64,000 nucleotides of DNA, from contig CAYPIY010000007.1 of NCBI GenBank assembly GCA_964410965.1, positions 186,001 to 250,000 on the forward strand, given 5' to 3'. This document shows positions 34,814-44,651 of this stretch, one piece after another. Below the pieces are notes generated by a model. It was given only the letters and a program-made list of their open reading frames with translations, made no database searches and had not been told where the DNA came from. The position numbers were made by a program, and so were the translations under genes. Numbering within the stretch: the first letter of the stretch is position 1; each line of letters starts with the position of its first letter. This DNA comes from JBBIRG01 sp964410965 (lineage in GTDB: Bacteria > CLD3 > SB21 > JBBIRG01).

Positions 34814-37800
34814 ATGAAAACCATGATTATCTTTTTGATGGCGTATTATGTGTTTTTTACAGATAACCTTCAGACTCAAATCAGATCCGTTGTCATTGAC
34901 ACCGCAAAAGCGGAAGCGCTTTTTATACGGGGTCAATCCAAGTTGAAATCAAAACAGTATGACAGTAGTACCGTTTTTTTTAGGCAGTCCGCGGCCTTGT
35001 TCAGAGATATCGCAAAGAACAGCAAAGTTACGAAAGAGATGAAACGACTGCTGGAAGAAAAAGCTCTGTCCGCTGTAATTGAACAGTCCAGAAGTTACGT
35101 ATTTATGAACAAAACCGATACCGCCCTTTACCTGCTGGATGAAAATGCCGGACGGATAAATGATTTATATGGCGAACGAAGCATTCAGACTGCGAAACTA
35201 AATGCCGCCAAAGGATTTGCCTTTGACAGAAAAAATGATTTTTCCGGCGCGATTCGTTCTTATGAAAAAGCAATATTGATATGTGATACAGGGCAGCCGG
35301 GATTAAGGGAAAATTTGTCCCGTTGGTATTACGGTCTGGGACTGGCACAGGTTAAAAACGGGGATTTTTCATCTGCTTTAGAGAACTGGAACCGGCAACT
35401 TGAAATTATCAATCAGATAAACCCTGCAGCGGATATACAGCAGGGAAGGATATACACCAACATCGGGGAATTGTACCGGGTGATGGGCCGATTGGATCTG
35501 GCGCTGGAATTTCATTTCAAAGCGCTGGATATCAAAAGAAAAATACTAGGGAAAGATCATTCTGACATGGAACCCAGTTATATGAATATCGGTATCGTTT
35601 ATTACGACAAAGGGGAATATGACCTTTCTCTGGAATACTATTCAAAAGCCCTGCAAATTGCGAAACAGGAGAAAAACGAAACCGAAGTCGCAAAAATTCT
35701 TAATAACATGGCCGTAAATTATGATCTGAAAAAGGATTATCCGAAAGCGCTTGAGCATCATGAGCAGGCGCTTTCTTTATACAGGAAGTTGTACGGTGAT
35801 GACCATTATTTTACTTCGGCGTCTTATTGCAATATCGGCATAGCGTACGACAATCTGAAACAATATGAAAAAGCCCTGGAATTTCAAAACAAAGCACTTA
35901 TGATCCGAAAGAAACAACTTCCGTCTGATCATCCCTGGATTGCCGAATGTCATACCAATCTGGGCTTAATCTATCAAAATACCGGGCGACAGGATACAGC
36001 GATATTTTATTTTCAAAAAGCCCTGCAGAGTCACCGGAATATTTATTCGGATAAAAATCATATTCTTGCAGGATCATTAAACCGTATCGGAGAAATATAT
36101 TCCGTTAACGGTCAATATGATGAAGCCTTGAAATATTTTCAGTTATCACTGGCTGCCAGCGTTCCGGGTTTCAATGATACCCTGAATTATAACTCATGGC
36201 CGTCCGCGGATAAATATATGGACTGGAAAGAATTTCTGAACGCGCTTTACGGAAAGGCCAAAAGCTTGCGTATGGGAGTTACCGGTCAGCTTTCCTCCAG
36301 CCTTAGTTCGGCGCTGTACGGATACCGTCTTTGCGACACACTGATCAATAAAACCCGTAGGGAAATCACCACGCTGAGTGACAAAATCTCTCTGGGCGAA
36401 AAAGCCAGCCAGGTTTACGAAGATGCGGTTCAGGTATGTCTGGAATTGGCAAAAGAAACGTCCGATCCAAATAAGTCTGACGAGTATAAACAGCGGGCGT
36501 TTTACTTCTCCGAAAAAAACAAAGCCTCGGTTCTTCTGGAATCCCTGTCCGGACAGCAAGCCCTGAAATTTTCCGGAATTCCGGACAGCCTGCTCGGCAA
36601 GGAACGTGTCTTGCGCATCGATATCAATTTCTACAACAAACAACTTGCCGAAATGCCCGACAGCGCCAAACAAGTCATTATGCGCGACCGGCTGTTCTCC
36701 CTGAACCGTTCATATGACAGTCTCATCGCGGTTTTTGAAAATCAATATCCGGATTATTACAACCTGAAATACAGCGAATCCACCGCGTCCGTTCCCGATA
36801 TTCAGAAACAGCTTGATGAATCATCAGCCATGATCAGCTACTTCGCCGGCGACAGTACAATTACAATTTTTACGATTACCCGGAAATCTATTTCCATTGA
36901 ACAGAGACCCACGCCGAAAGATTTTACCGGAAAAATCGAATTGTACCGGCGCTCTCTGATCCGGGTCTCAGCTCTCGGGCAACGAAGTTACAAAAATCTT
37001 GCCACCGAATTCTATGACCTGCTCATCCCGAAGAAATTGGATAAAAAAATCAAATCCCTGATTATTATTCCTGACCAGGCGCTGGCCACCATCCCGTTTG
37101 AAACGTTTCTTACAAAACCGGTAACCGATAAAACGGATATGCATAAACTACCTTACCTGATCAGCCAGTACGGCGTCAGTTACAGTTACTCGGCCACGCT
37201 GTTCATGAAGACCTTTCCGAAAGAACAAACTAAAGAAATTGAAATGCATGACCTGAACGACTGGCTGGCATTCGCTCCCGTGGCGGATACAGCGGAATCG
37301 GGCATGTCGTTCGCTTCCCGAGAATTGCTGAACCGGTATCAGAATGGATCCGCCGGAAGTGTTCAGACCCGTGCGTTAAGGGATTATTTCGCACCGCTCC
37401 CCGGAACGTTATCTGAAGTCTCGACCATCCTGGATTTATTTGACAAAAGCAAAGCCAAGGCAAAGATCGAAGTCAACAGGAACGCGGACGAGAAAGCAAT
37501 CAAATCGGGACTACTCAAGGATTACCGTATCCTCCACTTCGCCACGCACGGTATGGTCCACAATGAGAAACCGGAGTTATCCTGCATCCTGATGGCTTCG
37601 GCCGATTCTGGAGATACGGAAAATGACGGCATTCTCTTCAGCGGCGAGATTTTCAATTTAATACTGAACGCCGATCTGGTCGTGTTGTCTGCGTGTGAAA
37701 CCGGACTCGGAAAAATCAAAAAAGGAGAAGGCATACTCGGACTGACCCGGGCGCTATTATACGCCGGATCAAAAAATATCATCGTCTCACTCTGGCAGGT

Positions 37801-37975
37801 AGCCGACCAGTCCACGTCCGACCTGATGATTGATTTTTACAAGGAGTTACTGAAAAAAGACCTGTCGAAATCCGATTATTCGGGAGCGCTGCAGCAAGCT
37901 AAAACCCGGATGATCAAAAACAAGCAAAACGCGCATCCGTTTTACTGGAGTCCGTTTGTGCTCATCGGGAAATAG
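34814..37975 (+). CDS. Exported TPR-CHAT protein, 1053 aa, paralogue of the preceding gene
   Basis: The same design, shorter: signal peptide (MKTMIIFLMAYYVFFTDNLQTQ), about 10-12 TPRs to residue 470, a helical linker, and a CHAT domain (about 690-1053) with His912 in HFATHGM and Cys961 in LSACETG. The start is set at ATG 34814 rather than 34775, because AAAGGA precedes it and the signal peptide begins there. It starts 36 bp after the first gene ends. Both proteins end in FYWSPFVLIGK, so they are true duplicates. Spacing between His and Cys (49 versus 47) is almost the same. Target and trigger are unknown. Confidence 0.92.
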   Translation: MKTMIIFLMAYYVFFTDNLQTQIRSVVIDTAKAEALFIRGQSKLKSKQYDSSTVFFRQSAALFRDIAKNSKVTKEMKRLLEEKALSAVIEQSRSYVFMNKTDTALYLLDENAGRINDLYGERSIQTAKLNAAKGFAFDRKNDFSGAIRSYEKAILICDTGQPGLRENLSRWYYGLGLAQVKNGDFSSALENWNRQLEIINQINPAADIQQGRIYTNIGELYRVMGRLDLALEFHFKALDIKRKILGKDHSDMEPSYMNIGIVYYDKGEYDLSLEYYSKALQIAKQEKNETEVAKILNNMAVNYDLKKDYPKALEHHEQALSLYRKLYGDDHYFTSASYCNIGIAYDNLKQYEKALEFQNKALMIRKKQLPSDHPWIAECHTNLGLIYQNTGRQDTAIFYFQKALQSHRNIYSDKNHILAGSLNRIGEIYSVNGQYDEALKYFQLSLAASVPGFNDTLNYNSWPSADKYMDWKEFLNALYGKAKSLRMGVTGQLSSSLSSALYGYRLCDTLINKTRREITTLSDKISLGEKASQVYEDAVQVCLELAKETSDPNKSDEYKQRAFYFSEKNKASVLLESLSGQQALKFSGIPDSLLGKERVLRIDINFYNKQLAEMPDSAKQVIMRDRLFSLNRSYDSLIAVFENQYPDYYNLKYSESTASVPDIQKQLDESSAMISYFAGDSTITIFTITRKSISIEQRPTPKDFTGKIELYRRSLIRVSALGQRSYKNLATEFYDLLIPKKLDKKIKSLIIIPDQALATIPFETFLTKPVTDKTDMHKLPYLISQYGVSYSYSATLFMKTFPKEQTKEIEMHDLNDWLAFAPVADTAESGMSFASRELLNRYQNGSAGSVQTRALRDYFAPLPGTLSEVSTILDLFDKSKAKAKIEVNRNADEKAIKSGLLKDYRILHFATHGMVHNEKPELSCILMASADSGDTENDGILFSGEIFNLILNADLVVLSACETGLGKIKKGEGILGLTRALLYAGSKNIIVSLWQVADQSTSDLMIDFYKELLKKDLSKSDYSGALQQAKTRMIKNKQNAHPFYWSPFVLIGK

Positions 37976-37978
37976 AAA

Positions 37979-38713
37979 TTAACGGGCTTTATTGACATGC
38001 AAATTGCGGTTCAGACTTGCAGTCAGCCATCCGATCCTGTTTGTATATAACCGGCGGACATTGCATCGGATCGCTTTCCGCAATCCCCGTACTGAGTCGA
38101 TCTGTCCCAGGCCGGCCAACAGCCCGGCCTCATGAGTGCGGTGGATCATTTTTTCCGTAAACAACCAGACGTGGCCGGCGATCTCCTCGACATGATGGCT
38201 GAGACACCATTCAATATGTTTACTGGTCACGAATGGCGACAGCCTGGGCTCTGATGCGGTCGCGATCAGACTGCAGTACACGTCGGGATTCGCTGACTTT
38301 ACTTTCATCAGGGCTTCGGGATTAAACGAAATGAATTTTATCCTTGCCTGACCTGACAAATATCCTTTTTCATTCAGTACATCGATAATCATATCCCATT
38401 GTGAACGGGATTTCAATTCCATGATAAACCGGCCTGATGGAAATCGATACATCACTTCATCCAGCGAAGGAATGTCCGGCTGAATATTCCTTATTTCGTT
38501 AAATAGTATATTTTGAATTTTGATTCTGCCACGGTCAGAGATAATGTATTCATCATGAGAAATGACGATTACATGATCGGCTGTCAGGGCAAGATCCATT
38601 TCGATTTCATCGGCGCCAGCCTTGAAGGCCATCTCAAAAGAAGGAATCGTATTCTCCCGGGTACCCGAAGAATGGATACCGGCGCCCGACCCGCGATGTC
38701 CGATGACAGTCAA
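37979..38713 (-). CDS. Glycerophosphodiester phosphodiesterase family protein
   Basis: Hydrolyses glycerophosphodiesters to sn-glycerol-3-phosphate and an alcohol. The TIM-barrel motifs are TVIGHRGSG, TRENTIPSFEMAFKAGADEIEMDLALTAD and VISHDEYI, covering the catalytic His-Arg, the Glu/Asp metal ligands and the second His. There is no signal peptide, so it is cytoplasmic. The only in-frame start is TTG at 38713, since a stop lies 21 bp upstream. Its 3' end faces the second TPR-CHAT gene with a 3-bp gap. It follows the M28 peptidase gene by 38 bp. Confidence 0.92.
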   Translation of the reverse strand: MTVIGHRGSGAGIHSSGTRENTIPSFEMAFKAGADEIEMDLALTADHVIVISHDEYIISDRGRIKIQNILFNEIRNIQPDIPSLDEVMYRFPSGRFIMELKSRSQWDMIIDVLNEKGYLSGQARIKFISFNPEALMKVKSANPDVYCSLIATASEPRLSPFVTSKHIEWCLSHHVEEIAGHVWLFTEKMIHRTHEAGLLAGLGQIDSVRGLRKAIRCNVRRLYTNRIGWLTASLNRNLHVNKAR

Positions 38714-38751
38714 ATTTTTCCCGTTATGCCGGTCCGCATGTTAAGATCGCA

Positions 38752-40914
38752 TTATCGTACCAGCACCATCTTCATGGATTTTGCAAATTTTCCGGTTTCC
38801 AGTCTGTACATATAAACTCCTGAACTGACCGCAGATCCGTTATTGCTTCTGCCGTCCCACATCACCGTATGATATCCGGAAACCTGATTCGCATTGACAA
38901 GGCTTCGGATTTCCTGGCCCAGGACATTATAAATCTTAAGGGTGACTTTGCCGTTTTCCGGAAGCTGATAACGGATCGTCGTGGCAGGATTGAACGGATT
39001 AGGATAATTGGGTAATAATGCAAATTCATGAACAGACTTTATTGGCTCATCCGCGCTTACCGTGATATTTAATCCGTTCTCCAGCATCAGCATGGCACAC
39101 GCGGCTTTTACAATTTCGGCCATGTAACGAGTGTTGCAGTTCGCCAGCAGGTCGTCCTGACTGTGGTAAAAGGGCGAAAACTGGTATTCCTCAAAATAAA
39201 AAGTTTTGTACCCCTGATCAAAAAACGAGCGGCTGTCGGACCCGGAACTGTTTGAATTGCTGACCTGGTAGCCCCTGAAGGTTGTGTACTGCTCAACAAC
39301 CCGCTGCGCCAGTTGCGTGACCGGTTCTGAATTGGTATAGCCAAGCAAATACGCCCGCCAGTAATTCACCGTATCCTGGCAGGTTGAAATCATATCGTTA
39401 TTGATCATCATCTGGATGCGCTCGTTGGCGGAACGCGCTTTCTGCGCGTAATCCTTGCTTCCGTACAGGCCGAATTCCTCGGCGGCAAACGTGATGAATT
39501 TAATCGTGTGCTTCGGCTGATAATTAAATTTCTGAAACACGCGTGCGACTTCAATCGCGGCGACGGTTCCGCTGGCGTTGTCGTCAGCGCCGGGACAGCC
39601 GGCGAAGGGATCACCCTGCGAATACGGATAAAGAATGTTGTCATGATGGCCCCCGAGTATGTACACGCTGTCCGGTTCGACCGAGCCCGGAAGTTCCGCG
39701 ATCACGTTGTAATTCCACTGGGGATAATAAGTCCCGCTGTTGAACGGCCACTGGAGATTCGTCAGGTAGAAGGAATCCAGCCGTGCCGTCGGGTAACCGA
39801 TCTGGATGAATTTATTTTTAATCCATTCGGCAACATCCCGGCGGTTCGGCGCAAGGGCGAAACGGGTGGTCAGATTCTGCAAAGCTCCGATTGCATCGTA
39901 CAAGCTGTCCGGGCTGATCTGCCCGCAAACCGCCTGTATTTGAGTATACACGGGATAAGCTTTCGCGGTAAGGCTTTTCTGCGAAGTTCCGTAACTGTTG
40001 GATACGGAAAGAATGAACGTATGCTCCGTTCCCAGCTGCGACTCATCCACCTGCCAGATGACCGTGTCCCCGCTCAGCGACATGCCGGCAGGGGCGTTCA
40101 GAAGCTGAATCGACGGAGTTTCAAAGGAATACCAGGAAAACGGATAAGCGTGCCGCTTCGGGGTGTTAGCGGTCAGTGAATCCTGAATGTATATGTACGG
40201 CCGGCATGTGTCGGCAGACTGCGCAATCATGCGGATCACGGTACCCGCAGGCGGTTCGACCCCGTCCGCTGTGACCGAAAAGGAACCCGCACTGTATGAC
40301 ACCGTGGATTTTCCGGTCCGCATCGAACTCCAGTACGTCCGTGAAAGGCTGAAAGGAAATACGCTTTTCAGGCTGACGCTGTCCGTATACGAGCTGTCCA
40401 CAGGCAACGACAGATCACCTACCACAAACAGGCGCTCACCCGGCGTATAAAGATTGTTTCCGTCGTCGTCCTGAACACGCAGGCAGATCTTGGTTCCTCC
40501 CGTCACGGACGGGTTCGTCGCCGCTTTCGGCCCGACATTATAAATGGCAAACGGCAGCTGATTGGGTGCAAGGCTACTGCCGATCCAGTAACGGCTGGAA
40601 TCACTTCCGTAGCGGATCTCATAGCAGTCATGGCCGGACGGAGAACCGAACCGGTTGCTCGTGTTTAAATTGCCGTTCAGGTCCGACTGCACCGGAGTCG
40701 GTCCGAAGATCCGGTACGTGTTTTCATGGCTGGACTGCTTCACGAGGCCCGTACTGTCGTACCCGATCAGGGTATGCGGACGATTCAGAACGCCGGATGG
40801 TATCGCCACTTCCGCGATACGGCCGAAATTTTTCACATAATATGTATCCGCGGACTGAGACCTAAGGGCAGCCGATGAAACGGATAGCAAAAACAAAACA
40901 ACATAAAAACGCAT
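38752..40914 (-). CDS. Secreted M28 aminopeptidase with type IX sorting tail, 720 aa
   Basis: A signal peptide (about 1-19) precedes a roughly 300-residue beta-rich region. The M28 zinc peptidase domain follows (about 340-610) with all metal ligands: GGHHDN, PGADDNASG, FAAEEFGLYG (catalytic Glu pair), INNDMIS and FYHSQDD. The last 85 residues are the type IX sorting domain (NYPNPFNPATTIRY, GQEIRSLVN, SGVYMYRLE). It should cut N-terminal residues from peptides outside the cell. A shorter paralogue lies just upstream (28 bp). Confidence 0.93.
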   Translation of the reverse strand: MRFYVVLFLLSVSSAALRSQSADTYYVKNFGRIAEVAIPSGVLNRPHTLIGYDSTGLVKQSSHENTYRIFGPTPVQSDLNGNLNTSNRFGSPSGHDCYEIRYGSDSSRYWIGSSLAPNQLPFAIYNVGPKAATNPSVTGGTKICLRVQDDDGNNLYTPGERLFVVGDLSLPVDSSYTDSVSLKSVFPFSLSRTYWSSMRTGKSTVSYSAGSFSVTADGVEPPAGTVIRMIAQSADTCRPYIYIQDSLTANTPKRHAYPFSWYSFETPSIQLLNAPAGMSLSGDTVIWQVDESQLGTEHTFILSVSNSYGTSQKSLTAKAYPVYTQIQAVCGQISPDSLYDAIGALQNLTTRFALAPNRRDVAEWIKNKFIQIGYPTARLDSFYLTNLQWPFNSGTYYPQWNYNVIAELPGSVEPDSVYILGGHHDNILYPYSQGDPFAGCPGADDNASGTVAAIEVARVFQKFNYQPKHTIKFITFAAEEFGLYGSKDYAQKARSANERIQMMINNDMISTCQDTVNYWRAYLLGYTNSEPVTQLAQRVVEQYTTFRGYQVSNSNSSGSDSRSFFDQGYKTFYFEEYQFSPFYHSQDDLLANCNTRYMAEIVKAACAMLMLENGLNITVSADEPIKSVHEFALLPNYPNPFNPATTIRYQLPENGKVTLKIYNVLGQEIRSLVNANQVSGYHTVMWDGRSNNGSAVSSGVYMYRLETGKFAKSMKMVLVR

Positions 40915-40942
40915 GGAAATTAACTTTCTTACAGATTATGAT

Positions 40943-42190
40943 TTAACGCATCAGCGTCATTTTATTCGATTTTGCGAAATTTCCCGCCTGCAGTCGGTAA
41001 ATATAAATCCCGCTGGAAACGGCTTTCCCCGCATGATCTTTCCCGTCCCACTGTACCGTATGTTCGCCGGCTGTCTGCGCGGCATTCACTAATGTGCGGA
41101 CTTCCTGGCCGAGCATGTTGTAGATTTTCAGCGATACTGTTCCGGACAAAGCGGTTTGATAACGGATGGTTGTAGAAGGATTGAACGGATTGGGGTAGTT
41201 CGGATCAAGCCTGAAACCTGACGCGACCGGCTCTGTTTCGCCCGTACCGATCATCGTCTCGGTTCCGTTCTGCGAAACCAGCATAGCGAGTGAAATGCGG
41301 GTCATTTCGGCGGCGAATTTCATGTTGCAGGTTTCCACGCGGTCCTGGGTGGTATGGTAATAGGGCGTATCATAATTTTCAATGAAGAAAATGGTTTTGA
41401 ATCCCTGCGCATAAAAGGAATAGCTGTCAGACGCATCATTATACTGGGTCGTGCGTGTCGTTCCCAGCGTGGTGAACCTCTTCGTGCAGGTATCGGCAAG
41501 ATTGGTAACATCCGCCGAATTGTTATAATATGTCAGTTTCACTTTCCACTGATTGACGGTATCAGCGCAATAGCTGATCATGTCATTATTAAGCATCATC
41601 TGGATTCTCATGTTGGAGTTTTTTGCTGTCACGGCAACATCCTCGCTTCCGTACAGCCCCATTTCTTCCGCGACAAACGTCATGAATTTGACCGTGGACC
41701 GTGGCCGGTATCCGGACTGATTCATCACTCGCGCGATTTCGATTGCTGCGGCAACCCCGCTGGCGTTGTCGTCCGCTCCGGGCGCGTCCACCAGGCGATT
41801 GTCGGATGTGCAGTCGTGATGAGCGCCGACTATATAGATACTGTCGGGTTTCTGTACGCCGGGTATCGTGGCGATAACATTATACTGCCAGCCGGTGAAC
41901 GCCGTATTGGTATACCAGAATGAATCCAGCACAGCTTCCTGACACCCGACATCGGCAAGTTTATTCCGGATCCACTGGGCAACATTGCGGTATCCGGTCG
42001 CTCGGTAAAAACGAGTTCCGAAATCCTGCAAATGGGTCATATACAGCTGAATGCTGTCTTTACTGACCTGGGCACACATCGACCGGATGACTGAATCACT
42101 TTCCGCCGTAAAGACCATGTTTACCTGTGCATAATTACCTTGACCCGCCAGCATGACCGACATTGCTATTATCATCACTAATTTTTTCAT
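40943..42190 (-). CDS. Secreted M28 aminopeptidase with type IX sorting tail, 415 aa
   Basis: A paralogue of the neighbouring 720-aa enzyme without its large N-terminal region. A signal peptide (about 1-21, ending YAQ) leads directly into the propeptide-like segment VRSMCAQVSKDSIQ and the M28 domain: GAHHDC, PGADDNASG, FVAEEMGLYG, LNNDMIS and YYHTTQD. The type IX tail ends the protein (NYPNPFNPSTTIRY, GQEVRTLVN, SGIYIYRLQ). The two enzymes share active-site segments almost word for word, so they come from a duplication; a third, decayed copy seems to lie upstream (42266-42397). Confidence 0.94.
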   Translation of the reverse strand: MKKLVMIIAMSVMLAGQGNYAQVNMVFTAESDSVIRSMCAQVSKDSIQLYMTHLQDFGTRFYRATGYRNVAQWIRNKLADVGCQEAVLDSFWYTNTAFTGWQYNVIATIPGVQKPDSIYIVGAHHDCTSDNRLVDAPGADDNASGVAAAIEIARVMNQSGYRPRSTVKFMTFVAEEMGLYGSEDVAVTAKNSNMRIQMMLNNDMISYCADTVNQWKVKLTYYNNSADVTNLADTCTKRFTTLGTTRTTQYNDASDSYSFYAQGFKTIFFIENYDTPYYHTTQDRVETCNMKFAAEMTRISLAMLVSQNGTETMIGTGETEPVASGFRLDPNYPNPFNPSTTIRYQTALSGTVSLKIYNMLGQEVRTLVNAAQTAGEHTVQWDGKDHAGKAVSSGIYIYRLQAGNFAKSNKMTLMR

Positions 42191-42210
42191 GAACCACCTT
42201 TTTGGTTTTG

Positions 42211-42232
42211 AAAGTATTTCATAAAGTATTTC
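42211..42232. repeat. 10-bp direct repeat upstream of the M28 gene
   Basis: AAAGTATTTC occurs at 42211-42220 and 42223-42232, a 12-bp period, 21-42 bp upstream of the 415-aa M28 start. It could be a regulator-binding site or simple duplication. Confidence 0.5.
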
Positions 42233-42265
42233 AACTTATTTTTTTTATGAACTACGGCTTACAAC

Positions 42266-42397
42266 TCAGCGCATCAGCGTATCGATGCTCACCTGGCCGA
42301 GAAGATTCTGAATCACGGTATCCTGCACAACCTGTGCCCGGCTTTCCGTTGCCCAAAAAACGGAAATGATCATGATCACGGAGATGATTAATTTCAT
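42266..42397 (-). pseudogene. Remnant of a third M28-type gene (signal peptide and propeptide only)
   Basis: A 43-codon frame (54 codons if the ATG at 42430 is used) encodes a signal peptide MKLIISVIMIISVFWATESRAQ. The segment VVQDTVIQNLLGQVSIDTL follows, then TGA. Both parts line up with the N-terminus of the adjacent 415-aa M28 protein (signal peptide ending YAQ, then SDSVIRSMCAQVSKDSI). Nothing homologous continues after the stop, and the ribosome site is weak. The simplest reading is a truncated paralogue left by duplication; a short exported peptide is the alternative. Confidence 0.55.
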
Positions 42398-42460
42398 CCG
42401 TTTATCCGGTATTCTTATTGTATTGGACATAAATCTGTGTTCCTGCCTTGAATTGTTTTT

Positions 42461-44518
42461 TTACTTAATGATTTTGAGTGCTTCTTCTCCCGCTTTCAGC
42501 ATCGGTTCGGTCGAAATTTCCTTTCCGACGGCGCCCTTCATCCACACCTGCGGAAGAATGCGGCCCTGCTTCAGCATGCGGTCCATTTCCGCGGCCATGT
42601 TTTTGCCTTCGAAATACTGGTTGATCTGGAATTCGATCAGGTGTCCGAGCGGATATGCCGGAAGGTAAATCGGGCTGTCGATCATATGCGAATAGATCGC
42701 GAGAATGGTCTGGTCTTTCACCCCGAATACGGGCGCGTAGAATTCGTTCCAGATTTCCTTCGCGGTTTTGCTGACCTGGTTTTTCAGCTGTTCGGCGTCC
42801 GCTTCGGGATTGGCATAGAGCCATTTCCATATGCGCATATCGAGCAGGGCAACACCCATGATTTCGTAGGACGACCATAAGTTATCTAGCGACTCGAGCT
42901 CTTTCTGGTTCGGAACCTCGTTTTTGATGCCCAGCACGTCGAGGTCGCGCTTCTGGAAATTGAACGCGATCGCTTCGGTGAACGCCGTGGTCGGTACGCC
43001 GTTGAGCATGTAATAATCAATATCCTGCAGGGTGATGGTCTGCTCGACATTGTGGCCGAATTCGTGCATGGCGATGTTATAGCCTTTGTAATCCATGCCG
43101 TCTTTTCCGGCACGGCTGCGGAGATGCGCTTTTTCGGACTTCATCTGCGCGCCCCAGGCGTGCCCGGCCCCGCGCGAGGCGTCCACCACGATCATGGAAG
43201 CGATCGTTTTCGCCCGCTGTTCCCCGAAGCCGAGTTTGAGTAAAATATTCGGCATGTCTTTCTCGAAATGCTTATGAGTCGGATACAGCGCCCGCGTTTT
43301 CAGCGTCAGGTCGTCTTCACTGATCGTGCTGCGCGACTTGAACCCGTCGTACCAGATATCGAACGGCTCCAGTTTTCGTTTCAGCCGTTTGCTGATCAGA
43401 ACGCCGGTCTTGCGCACCGTTTCGGAGGACATCAGGCCGGTAAATAATTTTTCCACTTCCTCGTAGGATAATTCCGTATTCTGGTCGAACTGGCGCTGGA
43501 TCATGTTCGGATAGGCCGGCGTGTACGGGTCGATTTTGCGGCATACGCGGTAAATGTTCAGCCAGTGCCGGAACCGCGTGTTGGGCTCGCTCTGGAACTC
43601 CGTTTCTTTCCCGTCCTTGAACATCTTATTCGTCACCGGATTCCACTGGTAGGTTTTGTTGTTAATCACCGGCTCGGGGATTTCCTGCGCGATGATGCGT
43701 TTCATCACATCGTAGATCATGCGCTGTTTCGCGAGGCCGTCTTTGTCGGCGTAGCGGGACTTGAGTTCGTCGCGAAGCCCCCAGTGGCTGATCAGGCGCA
43801 GATCGGCGGGAAACGGTGTCTTGCCTTTCGCATCCACTAACTGTCCCATGTAGATGTTATACTGCGATATGTAGGTGTCAGCGTTCGTGGTGACTTCGGA
43901 AAATTCCTGGTTCAGGTGAGCCGGTACGCGGGAAGTGAACTGGTCGCCCATGCGCGCGTACGCCCATTCCAGGCGCGTCCATTTCGGGCCCAGTTCGTTC
44001 TTTTCCTTCAGGTTGTAAAACGGGAAATTCAGCGTGATCATGAACGCGGTCTTGTTCCGGTAAAAATCGTCCGTGAAATGCGCGTACGGATCGAACCCGC
44101 CGAAAATCTCATCAACCGGTTCGATGGGGCCGAGATCCAGATGCAGTGCGCGTTTCAGGTCGAGACTGATCTTGTTGTAATGCCCGAGCACGGACTCGAA
44201 GTTTTCGGATATTTTTTCGAACAGCGTTTTGAGTTTCTGATCGTCCCCGATAAAATGTTTTACGCAGAACGACTCAAACTCCTGTTCGGAGCCGTCGTCC
44301 TTCGTCCACAGGGACGCGGTCTGGCGTACGCCGCGTTCGGCGCGGAAGCGGTTCTTTTCGCCGCTTGCATCGATCAGTTTCTGAATCGCATGATCAGCGG
44401 CGGTTTTGGAAATCGAACTCATAGTGGTCCCCTGTTCCTGAGCATGGGAGGCTAAGGACCGGACACACATCATCCCGGTCGCCATCGCCATGATGGTTAT
44501 CATTCGGATCGCATTCAT
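42461..44518 (-). CDS. Secreted HEFGH zinc metallopeptidase (gluzincin, M3-like)
   Basis: A signal peptide (about 1-27, ending SHAQ) precedes a mostly helical 660-residue protein. The zinc site is HExxH at His485-Glu486-His489 (MHEFGHNVE), with a probable third ligand Glu515 in FTEAIAF, 26 residues later, as in gluzincins of the M3 type. I am sure of the metallopeptidase class and less sure of the family. There is no type IX tail, so it is likely periplasmic. It lies upstream of the M28 cluster on the same strand, giving three or more exported peptidases in a row. Confidence 0.82.
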   Translation of the reverse strand: MNAIRMITIMAMATGMMCVRSLASHAQEQGTTMSSISKTAADHAIQKLIDASGEKNRFRAERGVRQTASLWTKDDGSEQEFESFCVKHFIGDDQKLKTLFEKISENFESVLGHYNKISLDLKRALHLDLGPIEPVDEIFGGFDPYAHFTDDFYRNKTAFMITLNFPFYNLKEKNELGPKWTRLEWAYARMGDQFTSRVPAHLNQEFSEVTTNADTYISQYNIYMGQLVDAKGKTPFPADLRLISHWGLRDELKSRYADKDGLAKQRMIYDVMKRIIAQEIPEPVINNKTYQWNPVTNKMFKDGKETEFQSEPNTRFRHWLNIYRVCRKIDPYTPAYPNMIQRQFDQNTELSYEEVEKLFTGLMSSETVRKTGVLISKRLKRKLEPFDIWYDGFKSRSTISEDDLTLKTRALYPTHKHFEKDMPNILLKLGFGEQRAKTIASMIVVDASRGAGHAWGAQMKSEKAHLRSRAGKDGMDYKGYNIAMHEFGHNVEQTITLQDIDYYMLNGVPTTAFTEAIAFNFQKRDLDVLGIKNEVPNQKELESLDNLWSSYEIMGVALLDMRIWKWLYANPEADAEQLKNQVSKTAKEIWNEFYAPVFGVKDQTILAIYSHMIDSPIYLPAYPLGHLIEFQINQYFEGKNMAAEMDRMLKQGRILPQVWMKGAVGKEISTEPMLKAGEEALKIIK

Positions 44519-44579
44519 ATTTTGGTACCTTTCGGTGGAATGAGAGAAGGTTTTTAAAAAGCGTTTAAATTTACAACCT

Positions 44580-44609
44580 TTGCTTTTATTATCAATGCTT
44601 TTTTATAAT
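44580..44609 (+). promoter_or_regulatory. Promoter for aroQ
   Basis: TTGCTT (44580-44585), an 18-bp spacer and a consensus TATAAT (44604-44609). Transcription from near 44616 leaves a 36-nt leader before the TTG start at 44652 and rules out the longer frame that begins at 44580. Confidence 0.5.
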
Positions 44610-44651
44610 TTTTTCATTATTTTTTACTATATTAATAAAAAGGGGTACACT

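Noticed and set aside
39508..40179. 223-codon plus-strand frame opposite the M28 peptidase
   Set aside because: Antisense shadow; composition biased to Arg and Gly with no motifs.
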